A DNA stretch of 64,000 nt from Notospermus geniculatus (taxonomy: Eukaryota; Nemertea; Pilidiophora; Heteronemertea; Lineidae), in the NCBI GenBank assembly GCA_002633025.1, contig NMRB01000020.1, positions 778,552-842,551 on the forward strand. The letters are read 5' to 3'. The notes under the pieces were generated by a model that did not search any database, was not told the DNA's origin, and saw nothing but the letters and a program-made list of their open reading frames with translations. This document shows positions 47,045-64,000 of this stretch, one piece after another; the stretch's first letter is position 1; each line of letters opens with the position of its first letter. The translations under genes and the position numbers were made by a program.

Positions 47045-47233
47045 AAACAAATTTGAAACTAATAAGCGACAGCTAATGTCCATGTGATGACGTAGGCCAC
47101 TGACAACATAAGTGAATTTATCGCAGACGTTGTGAGGACGAGACTGAGAAGTTGTGTTTTGGGCGGACAGTAAACAGTTAACTTAATGCTTGTAAGAAAT
47201 TGTTGCAAAATCGTTATCTTCAAAAGTCACAAA

Positions 47234-54663
<7,430 letters not shown>

Positions 54664-55446
54664 GGCTGTGATTGCTGCAACGGGTGGGCAGCCTACTGTA
54701 ATATAATGAAAGGCAATGAGACCCTCGGGTGGAATGACATGACACAAATTCAACGGGGTGGACGAAAAGTGCACCGTAACTCGTCAATAAGACCCTGGAA
54801 AAAATGTTTGAAATGAAAAATGGGACGCGCTCTATGTTTCGCTCTATCTAAGTCCGTCAGTCAAAAATCAACGACAAAGACTAGGCCTACCGCAATTATA
54901 AAACACCATCAACTCTACAAAATATCCACGTGAAACAAAATGTTCCTCAATATTCCATCGTTTTACAAAAGAGCTTCCAATATTGACCCGATAGATAAAG
55001 TATGTATATACAATGTTTCAATCAGCTTACTGCGCTACGCGTGCATAGCTTCTGCATTAATGGTTGCCTTCGGCAATACTAGCAGACGCTAACTCTTGCG
55101 AAGGCTTGAAAAATAGCTAAGAAAATGTCAATAAAACGTCCAGATGAAATGAAACTTGAATAGAAATAAGAGAAACATAAAGATTTAACGAATTTTGAAG
55201 TTTGATTACTTGCCTGTTGTATTAGATTAGAGAAATTAACCGTTATTTATGAGGAATATATGTACTCCCGACTCTCTGCTCTTGATGTGGGGTTTGTTTA
55301 CAATGGCATTCCCAGAGTCCTTTGCGCGATCGTCAAGAACTCTTCAGTCGTTAGCAACGCATGGAGATACCAATATTTGCCCTAGTTCTTTAACCTCTTA
55401 TGCATTAGTCTATAAATAGGACGACGAACCAGGCAATTGTTTCACA
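54664..55446. promoter_or_regulatory. Shared promoter region tektin / NUBP1
   Basis: The tektin start (54663, -) and NUBP1 start (55447, +) are 783 bases apart, back to back. The tektin side should hold its 5' UTR exon. An RFX-like site is at 55063-55077, and GTTAGCAAC occurs at 55350-55358. Use as a bidirectional promoter is inferred from geometry. Confidence 0.45.
55063..55077. promoter_or_regulatory. RFX X-box-like site upstream of tektin
   Basis: GTTGCCTTCGGCAAT fits the two half-sites of an X-box (GTTGCC, 3-base spacer, GGCAAY). It is 400 bases upstream of the tektin start codon, a usual distance for RFX control of ciliary genes. Confidence 0.4.
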
Positions 55447-56743
55447 ATGGCGGACGTTCCAGAAAATGCGCCGGAACGTGGGTATTTTTCATCTCTTTCT
55501 GCTTTCTGTTCAATAACTACTATTTGACAGTAATGTATGCCACTAGAATATATATCATTGTACCATTTTTAACGTATATTTTATGCTGTTTTGTGCTGGG
55601 NAAACTAAGCCTGAAAAGTCTATTTATCGCATTAAAAACTTAATTTAAAGCCTGCTAACCTTAGTATTCCTCGTTTGAAAATAAAAATATCACAATTCAG
55701 AGGCTTAAAACGGTGAAATCTTGCCAAAAATTCCATCAAAATCGGGAATTATCCAACTATTTTTCAAAACAGGAAGTATGCAAGCGAAAGTGTGCACTGC
55801 GCATGCGTAAAGAGCACTTACGTTTGCTCTACGTGTTTGGCATCTGTACTTCATGCATGTACACAAAAATTCTTACTATGGCGCTGGTGGCGCCTCTAGG
55901 GACAATTTCCGAACCTAACAGCCTGTGCTGTGGCTCTGCTGCCTGTGCTATGCTAGGAGCCTAGGCCTAGGCTATTTACTGTTTAGCCTAGACAGTATTT
56001 ACTAGGAACATTGAAATTTGCAGAATTTCACGGTCGATTTTACGGATTTTTTTGCCAAACGCAAAGGCCCAAAGAAGGGAGCACGCGCCCCCTTGGAATT
56101 GGATCTGTGCCTGATGCTCGTTGTTGTCCTGGTTGTTGGCTCATTATTGAACCTTGTTGTCGATTTGTCTGTCAGTGTCAACCTGGTCATCTGCGGTGAG
56201 TATCAGGCTCTGATCTGTTACTGTTCAGGCAATGTTTCTGACTGACACTGACAGATTCGCTGTTTTCCAGATTGTCCTGGAACTCAGAGTGAAGATGCAG
56301 GAAAAGTTGTTGCATGCCAGGGATGTCCCAATCAGAACATCTGTGCCAGTGCCAAACCAAAGGGACCTGATCCAGGTATGTGTGTGTGTATGCAAACACT
56401 ATGAAATTCAAAGTATCCTGCACCATTGTTGGATGACTGTAAAATATGTACACAAAATTTGTCAAATAACTTCTCAAAACACTGCTGATGTACAGGTGAG
56501 CAGAGTACAGGTTCAAACTGTTCACACACAAGGAATCATTGAAATGAAATCATCTTGTTTTAAGCAAGTTCTAAATAAAATATTTTTACATTTCATATTC
56601 TTTTTTTAGCTATTGCTGATGTTGAAAAAAGAATGTCAAGCATAAAACATAAAATCATAGTGCTCTCTGGCAAAGGAGGAGTTGGCAAAAGTACATTCAC
56701 TGCTCATTTAGCGAGGGGCTTAGCTCAGGATGAAAATAAACAG
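55447..56743 (+). CDS. NUBP1: Cytosolic Fe-S cluster assembly factor NUBP1, first three exons
   Basis: Exons 55447-55477, 56271-56375 and 56610-56743 join in phase (1, 1, 0) to give the first 90 residues. The N-terminus carries the four-cysteine 4Fe-4S motif of NUBP1 (CPG...[12 protein letters not shown]-x13-C-x2-C-x5-C). Exon 3 holds the deviant Walker A P-loop in [18 protein letters not shown], followed by the start of the ParA/Mrp ATPase domain. NUBP1 forms the scaffold with NUBP2 for assembling Fe-S clusters for cytosolic and nuclear proteins. The next exon (switch I, DID motif) was not found up to 64000, so intron 3 exceeds 7.2 kb or the gene is broken. Intron 1 carries an N (55601) and a dispersed repeat. 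Confidence 0.88.
56004..56117 (+). repeat. Partial copy of the dispersed GGATCC repeat in NUBP1 intron 1
   Basis: GGAACATTGAAATTTGCAGA, TTTCACGGTCGATTTTACGG, then GCGCCCCCTTGGAATTGGAT and GCCTGATG align with the repeat at 50765-50945. Confidence 0.6.
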
Positions 56744-57659
56744 GTTAGTTGATATTGCTTGATTGAATATTTGATTCACAGCAATTTTGATGGACAGTGC
56801 TGTGCACTGTGGCCTTTTTATCAGCTGTCTCAACACCAATGTGATCAATCCATGGCGTGAGTGGTGGCCACAAGCAACACAATCAATAAACTTGATTTAT
56901 TTCGTGTATTAATCATGCCACACCTGCTCCATCAATTCATCAATATCTTATTGCAACAAAAAATGCACAGACAGTGTTTTCTCTATGAGTTATTAATCAG
57001 ATGTCCTTTAGTAATATTAACACGCACCTGACATGGCATTTTATTAGCCGGGCTGATATCTTGTGTGAGGAAATTGTAATGCAGTAAAAGGTTGGACAGG
57101 CATCACTCTTTAGCCTGAGCAGTTGAGTAGGTGTGATCTGAGAGAAATTTTTAGCTGGTGGCACAAGGATGAAGTAAGGAGAAAAACATCTGGCAAAAAT
57201 CTCAAGTGATGAAACAGAACAAGATAGACAAGTGTAGTAGCCCAAGGCCATATAAATAGCACTTGATCGGCTTATCAGTCAAGTGGGCCGAGTTGTAGTT
57301 ACTTGCTGTTCAGGGCAGTTTGCGCACAATGGAATGGCTAGACTTTTGAGGCCTTGGTCTATTTGCCCTCCCACAAATCACTATCCAAATATCTCGCCCC
57401 AGGCAAGACGTTATGAATTCCTCAGACAGGATAAGCACAATGGCAAACATGAAATATGGCCAGAGAAGTGGAAAGTTATATGAAAATATAGCATTCTCAT
57501 GTCTATGTGTCTAAAGTGAAATTTGCACACCCGATCTTCTAATCAGACAATTGGAACATTCTTTTTTACTGCTCTTAGATATCATTGGAATGAAAAGGAG
57601 AGGCAGTCATTTGATATGCCTTTGTTATCCATAAGCAGGGGCGTACCTATACATGTAGC

Positions 57660-57687
57660 GGGGTGGGGGTGGGGGTGGGGGTGGGGA
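57660..57687 (+). repeat. G-rich tandem tract (GGGGGT)n
   Basis: Five runs of four or five G separated by single T. It can form a G-quadruplex on +. It lies inside a repeat that starts GGGGCGTACCTA (57640) and ends AGCTACGCCCCTG (57890), whose ends are inverted. Confidence 0.6.
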
Positions 57688-59019
57688 GCATAAAGGGACA
57701 AAGCAAAATTTTCCTCTAAGAGGTCATTTTCCCTCTTCGAGCCAAGTTATTGTGGTGTCAGATGTCGGGAAAATGCATCTGAGAGGATGTAGATATTCAA
57801 TTTTTTCTGGGGGAGGACCCCCCAAACTTCGCTCTCTAGACTCAATCAATTTTGCCCCCCTAGGCCATAAAAGCTAGCTACGCCCCTGATAAGTGGCCGC
57901 TTTAACTGGGTGTGATAATATCTGTTGTTGTTGGCCTACATTTGTGGTATGAGAAATTGAAGATTATCAAGAAATTTTTCGATTAGGGGTTATCTCTTGA
58001 TAATGTTTATTCAGTGGATATGACTAATTTTCTTGCTTTTGCTTGGCCAAGGTGGATATGCCTCAGATTTCTTTCCAATGTGTCATTTCTCACATGACAT
58101 ATGCCACAGACCGCAGTCAAACTTTTGGTCTCTTCTCATTCAAGCACTTTTACCGGTACTGCCTCCAGTTCAAACCAAATAACAAAGCTGAAACCACGGA
58201 ATTATTCTTCAACAATATGAAAGGTTGTCAGGGTATACTGGATACCAATCGATCAAAGAAGTTTTGATTGTTTCATTTCCAAGTTCATTGCATTCACTGA
58301 CGTTGATTGCTTTATCATTTCATCGCCTACACACACAACCGTCAACAATAAGATCAGGATATAAAACATCCATTAAAATTTAACACACAAGTGTTGTCAA
58401 TTGCTGGTGGTCTTTGGCAGCTGAATGGTTGCTAGGGATAGTATCACGCAATTTTGAAATTACTCTCTATTTAGTAAATTAGTGATTGGTGTTCCAGGTT
58501 GGTGTGATCGAGACAGTGAACACCCCCTCAATTGTGAAACCCCTGGGACATAATGGCATTCTCGAGTATCAATGTTCATTCATTTTGGGAAAAAATCACT
58601 CCTATTATATCAGCATCAATCTGCATAATGTGAAATGCCTTGGTGATGTTTTTGCCAGAACAACCATTGAGAACAGAGGAAATGAAAAACTTGACTCGCA
58701 ATGTGAGCTTCCGATTGATACATGAATCGTCTATACCGTAGTGTTTGCCGTTAGATTTAGCTTAAGGTATAGCTTGTGCAGTGGCTCATTGTGACGTCGA
58801 CTTTTGACTGGTTCACCATGCTGATGTCCACGACAAAGTGCGCCATGTATAGATCGTGTCATTGTTGAAGTCACACACACTCCATTTGCACCAACGGCAA
58901 AGTGCACCGTGTGGGTGGACGTCGTTGTTTGACGTCTAATTGACCGTCGAGATGGCAGATTTTTCTTTGATGACACATCTGCACAGCTCCATACTGTAGT
59001 TGAAGTCGGTGTCTTTTAA

Positions 59020-59227
59020 CCCCTTAACTGGGTACGGCATACTATTACGTCATTACGAAATCCGGGGAACCCCCGAAAACACCTGAGGATCGCAGCTTGC
59101 GTATTAAGGCGTAATAGTACGCCTTGCGAGGAAATCACGTCCGGAACCTTATGTGTCAAATACTGTTTTTTGGCAAATTTTTTAAAGAAAGAAAAATTTG
59201 AACTAAAAAAAATACACAGTTAAGGGG
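59020..59227. mobile_element. piggyBac-like MITE, copy 1
   Basis: CCCCTTAACTG at the left and CAGTTAAGGGG at the right are exact inverted repeats, flanked on both sides by TTAA (59016-59019 and 59228-59231). TTAA target duplication with C/G-run termini is the piggyBac pattern. An internal hairpin pairs GGCATACTATTACG with CGTAATAGTACGCC. It is 208 bases long. Confidence 0.8.
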
Positions 59228-59850
59228 TTAAAATGGCAACAAAATACAAGGAACCGTGAGGGTGTGAACAGTTGAGTATCTACAGCAATTTCCTTTTATT
59301 GTGTTACATGCTTCGTTGGTCAAAATATGAGTGTGGACGTCTGTTCATATTGATCTTATCAAGTTCTTTCTCTTTTCACATTTACCCAAATTACTCTCAT
59401 GAAAAATGCTATTGATATCACATGATTGCCATTGCGCTCCATTTAGCTGCAACACCAACTTGTCTGGTTTGTTGTTTGCCATCTATCTACTGATATTGAC
59501 TTGTCTATGGACCCCTGCTGCGGTCTCAAGTGGATCGATTCTCCCATTTCCCTCGTAGTGCTGTCAGTTGATGAGGCTAACACTGCTGTGTTTGTTAGGC
59601 ACACTGAGGTGGTGATATTATGAGAGAGAATTAGAATAGCAACCAAGTGTGAATTGCCAACTTGTTGATTGACTACAACGTTCAGTCAAAAGGGGGGGGG
59701 GGGTACTCTATTGGACAAGTTTTCTACAGGCTGGTGATTTTGATGGCTTTTTAAATAGTGCAGGTCCATTTGTCATTTGGTGGCTTAATGGCCTGCAATG
59801 TTGGTGCTTTTTGCCATCAAAGTGTTGAGATTTTCCCTCTCCTTCTCATA

Positions 59851-60340
59851 AGCCCCGTTTTCACTGGTCACGGAAAAAGCGATCCGTGCTCAGACCGGTC
59901 CCGGCCCACATCGTCATCTGGCGATCTGCCCCGTTTACATTAGTACAATGGAACCGAGCCAGTTGGCGGGTGCCACGAGCTCTCCAGTCAGTTCAGTCGA
60001 TCGGAGGTATGAAAAATCAAATGACGACAATAATAAAATGGATGCCTCCATGCAAAATCACTCAGAAATTCCTGCTAATAACGTCATTCATAATTCGGGC
60101 ATGTGCAGAACACAATTTAGCAACCATGCCGAGATCGGTTGCCATTTACACAGCAGTGTTTTTGTTATCGAACCGATCCGTACTCGGACCAGTCCGAGAT
60201 CACCTCCAACTGGTGGTCTCGGCTCGGTTCGGTTTGGAACCGTTCTTGGCACGCTTGTCCCGTTTACACTTGCTATTTTTTGGCGATCCGTGCTCGGACC
60301 GGTCCGAGATCGGATATATTTCCTCAATGTAAACAGGGCT
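59851..60340. mobile_element. MITE with AGCCCCGTTTTCA ends
   Basis: Left AGCCCCGTTTTCACTG and right CAATGTAAACAGGGCT are inverted. GCGATCCGTGCTC..GACCGGTCC occurs near both ends, and GATCCGTACTCGGACC in the middle. The GTTTACA terminal word resembles hAT-type MITEs, but no target duplication is certain. Confidence 0.6.
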
Positions 60341-63316
60341 ATAGCCTACATGTACCCTCTCCTTTCATCGATAGCCCATGGTCTTTAAGTTTAGGAACTG
60401 AAGTCAACAAAGTAGAGAGATTAGCATTTTTTATGAAGTATTAAGTATTTTCTGATGTCCCTTTCCACTTGATTGTGTACTCAATAAAGCTTGCCAATTT
60501 TCTAGAAGTAATGTGTCTGAAGAAACAAAATACATGTATTGACATTCTGATGGAAGAAAATGTGAGAAAATGTTTTGTGTGTGACTGAATTTTGATTTGA
60601 GAGGTGTCGTATGGGTTTTCAGGCTGTGAATGTATAATATCGGTGGGTGATGTAAGGTGAGGTTTAGTGCAGCTGGTGTAGTGGTTTCACGTCGCTAATG
60701 TAGGCCTTTGTATCCCAATGTGTTAAGAGCTCATTTCTCATTCACGGTCTATTTGTGCGATTGAGGAACAATTGAGAAAGTAGGTTGTCTGAGAAAGTGA
60801 TGGAATGGAAGAAAATTAATAAAAATGAAATAACTGAATGCGTAACACCACCACATGAATGTGAAATCTACTGCTGATCAAGTGAATTGTGGAGGAGTCT
60901 CTCGGGGCTATTGGAGCACAGTGTTAATATAACCCAAAAAGATGAATGGCAGTCACCAGTGTTTGCATTCGGACTTACATGTACAAATAGCAAGAAAGTT
61001 AAATATCCCACGGGGATGGGAAATATCTCCCAGAGATTTGCAATCCAAGTTAGCTCCTACCTTTTAATCCAAGAATAAGAAGTTTTCGATTGATACGACT
61101 CGCACTACTACTTTTAGTAGTAAGGAAATTCTATATCTTATATGCACTGCCGTCTACAACAGACCGGTTGCCCAGGACTACCAAATTACCCATAAGTCTG
61201 TGCAATTGGTATTGAACGTTGTAGCCACGCGTCGGCGATCATAATGTGCCGGGCCAAGATTGACAGCGAATACCTGTACAACACCTAGTGGGGTATTGTT
61301 ATCGCTCATGCATTTAATTTGTTTGATTATTATATTACATTGACGGCCTAGAGAAATTTTAAGTCCATAAATGCCATTGTTCAGCCTATTTGAATATTGA
61401 TTTTCAACAGAATAATGGCCTACTTTTTTCCAATTATGAAAGCCAAATTGAAAATTTCTGGTCACCGTTTAAATTGATATCTTTCTCAAACTGATACCTT
61501 TCCATTTGACTTGAACCTGTATTATATTACAGTATGTAAAGTAATATCCTAGAAGTTGAAATGTTATAACCATTTAAAAGTATGGCTCGGCTCTCTCGAT
61601 CAGAATAAATGATCAGATCATCTGTACCGGTAATCATAATTTTGCTTCTGGTTTTGTTGGGGCCAAGTCTCAAAACCAGAGCAGGGTGACACCATTTTTG
61701 TGAAGATTCACCCTTGAAGAAGAAAATTAGGAAAAGCATTCTAGGCCAGACACAAAGGCATTCAGGGAGGGTGATGAGGTTAGGTAAGAGCAGTGGAACC
61801 CTTCCCAGACCACAAAGTGTGAAATACAGAGTGCGTGCCACAAATTAAAGATTGTTGCTGTTGTTGATTGGTCTCTAAGCAATGGCAAATTAATTTCCAT
61901 GTGCTTTCACGGAAGTAGCAGTGAAACATAGGAAACTGAGAAAAACATGACTTTCCAGTCAGTGAATGGATGGTTCTTGTTTTAAATGCATGTGAGCTGT
62001 CCATTTTGGATCTGTGAGTTTGAGTGTACCGTATATCGGTATCATTCATTGTACTTCCAGTTTATTTCACCTTTTTCTTTTAACAGTACAAAACATTATT
62101 CTCAAAACCAGACGGTGCAATATACTCTTTGGTTTTAGGCAAGGAATGAAGATTTTTTTCTTACTCAAAGTAAATCCATGGTGTTGTCATGTCGTCATGG
62201 TGATATCATTTCCATTTCCTTCCACTTAGGGATATCAATTAATTGCATTCTGCCATCAGGTTGGTTCAATCGTGGAAATCATGAGTGGGCTAATTTTGCA
62301 AATGGAAAATGTTATTGGACCGATGATTTTTCATTTTCATGCACTTTCACTCGTGATGCATCAAACTGTTCCTGGTAATATCACGTCAACGCTTCGAAAC
62401 CACATTGAAAGTTTTCAAACATGAAGAACACGATGCTGTCAATGAGAACGACAAGTATCCTCAAGATCGAGTTTGAAACTACCTCGAGTGCAAAAAGTTG
62501 ATGAAGTTTTTGCGCAGCCTATGGGGGTGAATGTGGTGTGAAAGACAAAGAGGTATTCATTGGTCATGGGACAGATACTGTATATGAAGAATGGACTTAG
62601 ACAATACTTTTCCTCACTCTCTTACACTTTCTATCTGGATAAGCCGTCTCTCCCTTTAGGGTGGATTTCACTGATCTGTCCTAAGTAGCAAAGGCCTACT
62701 GATAATATAGCTTAAGCATACAATGTCCTTTCGAAATGTACATATTGGTACATCTGATTTTCTGAGATTTTATCAAGTAATATGTTCTAATGGAAAAATT
62801 AAGGACATCTAGAGAAGCAATGTCGATATATGTCTTAAAATTATTGTGGAACTTCGCTTGGTGGACAATTTACCTTTCTAAAGGGGATTGACCATTAAAT
62901 GTAAACTCACCTACCTTTTTGATGCAGTTGGGTCGTGGTAGGACACACACAAAATCACAATGCCTGTGATCAATAAATTAGGTGGAAAACGTCAACAGGA
63001 GAACCAGCAAGGTGCTTGGATACCGTGTAAGCGGTCGGTGAATAATCTGGTTTGGTTCAATGCCCATCTAAGGCACTCATTGTGCCAAGTCTAATGAGCC
63101 AAATCATACACGCATATAAAACTCGCGGCATACCATCAAGTTATGATATAACTGTCATAAGAGGCCTAGTTATGGCGTTTATATCGGGCTTACTGTACGG
63201 TACAACCATGGAGATTTCCAACTGAATGTGGAGAAAAGGCCTGTATCTTTCTCAGTTCTCCCTCTTTCATACTCAGTTTCATAAGAGGCCTCTTCATACT
63301 CGGACAGTTTCTTTAA

Positions 63317-63560
63317 CCTGCTAACTGCGTAGGACATCATATTACATCATTACAAAATCCGGGGAACCCCTGGAAACACTGGCACTCAAGGATCCGTTGC
63401 TTGCGTAAGACGTAATAGTACGCCTTGCAAGAAAATGGCACGTCACAGTGCGTAGGACGTTATATCACGCCTAGAACCTTGTGTGTCAAATGCTTTTTTT
63501 GGCAATTTTTTTAAGAAAGGAAAATTAGAACTGAAAAAAAATTAAATTACACAGAATGGG
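63317..63560. mobile_element. piggyBac-like MITE, copy 2
   Basis: It is flanked by TTAA (63313-63316 and 63561-63564). The interior shares AAATCCGGGGAACCCC, GCGTAAGACGTAATAGTACG and GTGTGTCAAATGCTTTTTTT-type blocks with copy 1. The ends (CCTGCTAACTG, CAGAATGGG) are more decayed. Confidence 0.7.
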
Positions 63561-64000
63561 TTAATGTCGGTTCTTGCCAGAGCAACATTCCAGCATCTCA
63601 TCACAGACACGACAAAGTCTGGAGTGGTGGGTCCGACAAGTATTTGAGCACAATTTGTAACTTGCTTGCTATTTGGTTTGAACTAAAGGTGGTTTCTGTC
63701 AGTATTTCTAATCAGTGGCAAATTATTTTTTTCCTGTCATCGCGGCGTTTTGTTGGTGGCCTTCTGAATGACTGTGGATAGAGCATTCAACCATTGCTAT
63801 TGTTGCAGGTTGATAGATTACTATCTGATTACAACTCTTCATTAGAGAAATTACAGGCTGTTACATGCTGTTTAACGACTTCATCATAAATGTTTTAGAA
63901 TGTTTTAATATCTGCAGGGACGGTGTCATGGCAGCCATTGATCAAATTTGCTCGGCTCATATTGGCAGTTCAATAGCAATTGGAAGGAAGTTAATATAGC

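Larger units (their letters stand above)
42506..47233. other. Spacer rich in foldback elements, no gene seen
   Basis: No coding exon is supported over 4.7 kb. At least six inverted-repeat elements occupy it (listed separately). The region right of 46.8 kb should hold the tektin 3' UTR. Confidence 0.5.
56744..64000. other. Probable NUBP1 intron 3, no coding exon seen
   Basis: Over 7.2 kb I find no exon matching the rest of NUBP1 or any other family. Open frames at 58043-58267 and 58486-58725 (+) show no family features. The stretch contains a G-rich tract and three non-autonomous elements, listed separately. Confidence 0.5.

Noticed and set aside
58486-58740. 79-residue open frame on +
   Set aside because: No motif or homology recognised, and it lies within the probable NUBP1 intron.
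59480-59530. NUBP1 exon with a GATATTGAC motif
   Set aside because: The word matches DID codons, but the surrounding frame does not continue into CGPS or any NUBP1 sequence, and splice sites are missing.

Overview
This is eukaryotic nuclear DNA from an animal. Genes have many short exons with GT-AG introns, and the proteins are conserved metazoan families. Introns and spacers are packed with small inverted-repeat elements, tRNA-derived SINEs and retroelement fragments. The CATGTA, AGGCCTA and ACCGGTA words that recur throughout, together with the gene set, suggest a marine invertebrate. A deuterostome (echinoderm, hemichordate or lancelet) is my best guess, but the species cannot be fixed from this sequence.

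Layout. 1-5.9 kb: no recognised gene. 6.1-8.2 kb: two tandem copies of a three-exon UPF0728 (C10orf53-like) gene on +, separated by a 523 bp MITE. 10.0-12.5 kb: PITPNC1-like phosphatidylinositol transfer protein on -, eight coding exons. 14.6-25.1 kb: poly(ADP-ribose) glycohydrolase (PARG) on -, 17 exons, with an internal direct duplication of exons 6(part)-14. 25.5-27.2 kb: ribosomal protein S24 on +, head to head with PARG. 32.3-39.1 kb: USP22-like deubiquitinase on -, all coding exons except the first. 39.4-41.8 kb: a non-LTR reverse transcriptase joined at a single N to the end of a BEL/Pao pol gene. 42.1-42.5 kb: the last two exons of a phospholipase B-like gene on +. 47.2-54.7 kb: tektin-3-like gene on -, with three alternative copies of one exon. 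55.4-56.7 kb: the first three exons of NUBP1 on +, head to head with tektin; the rest lies beyond the window. 56.7-64 kb: intron or spacer with MITEs.

The genes do not form one pathway. They are housekeeping and ciliary genes: translation (RPS24), ADP-ribose removal (PARG), SAGA deubiquitination (USP22), cytosolic Fe-S assembly (NUBP1), lipid transfer (PITPNC1) and axonemal filaments (tektin). UPF0728 and PARG are close neighbours on human chromosome 10, and USP22 and TEKT3 share human chromosome 17, so part of the order may be ancient linkage (from memory).

The most unusual feature is repeated local duplication. Three segments (UPF0728, PARG exons, a tektin exon) occur as near-identical direct repeats. 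In the PARG and tektin pairs the copies differ by whole MITE insertions, and single N characters sit exactly at two of the repeat boundaries. This may be recent tandem duplication with active MITEs, or two divergent haplotypes stitched together by the assembler. Separately, tektin carries a third, clearly older copy of the same exon, which looks like a genuine alternative exon set.
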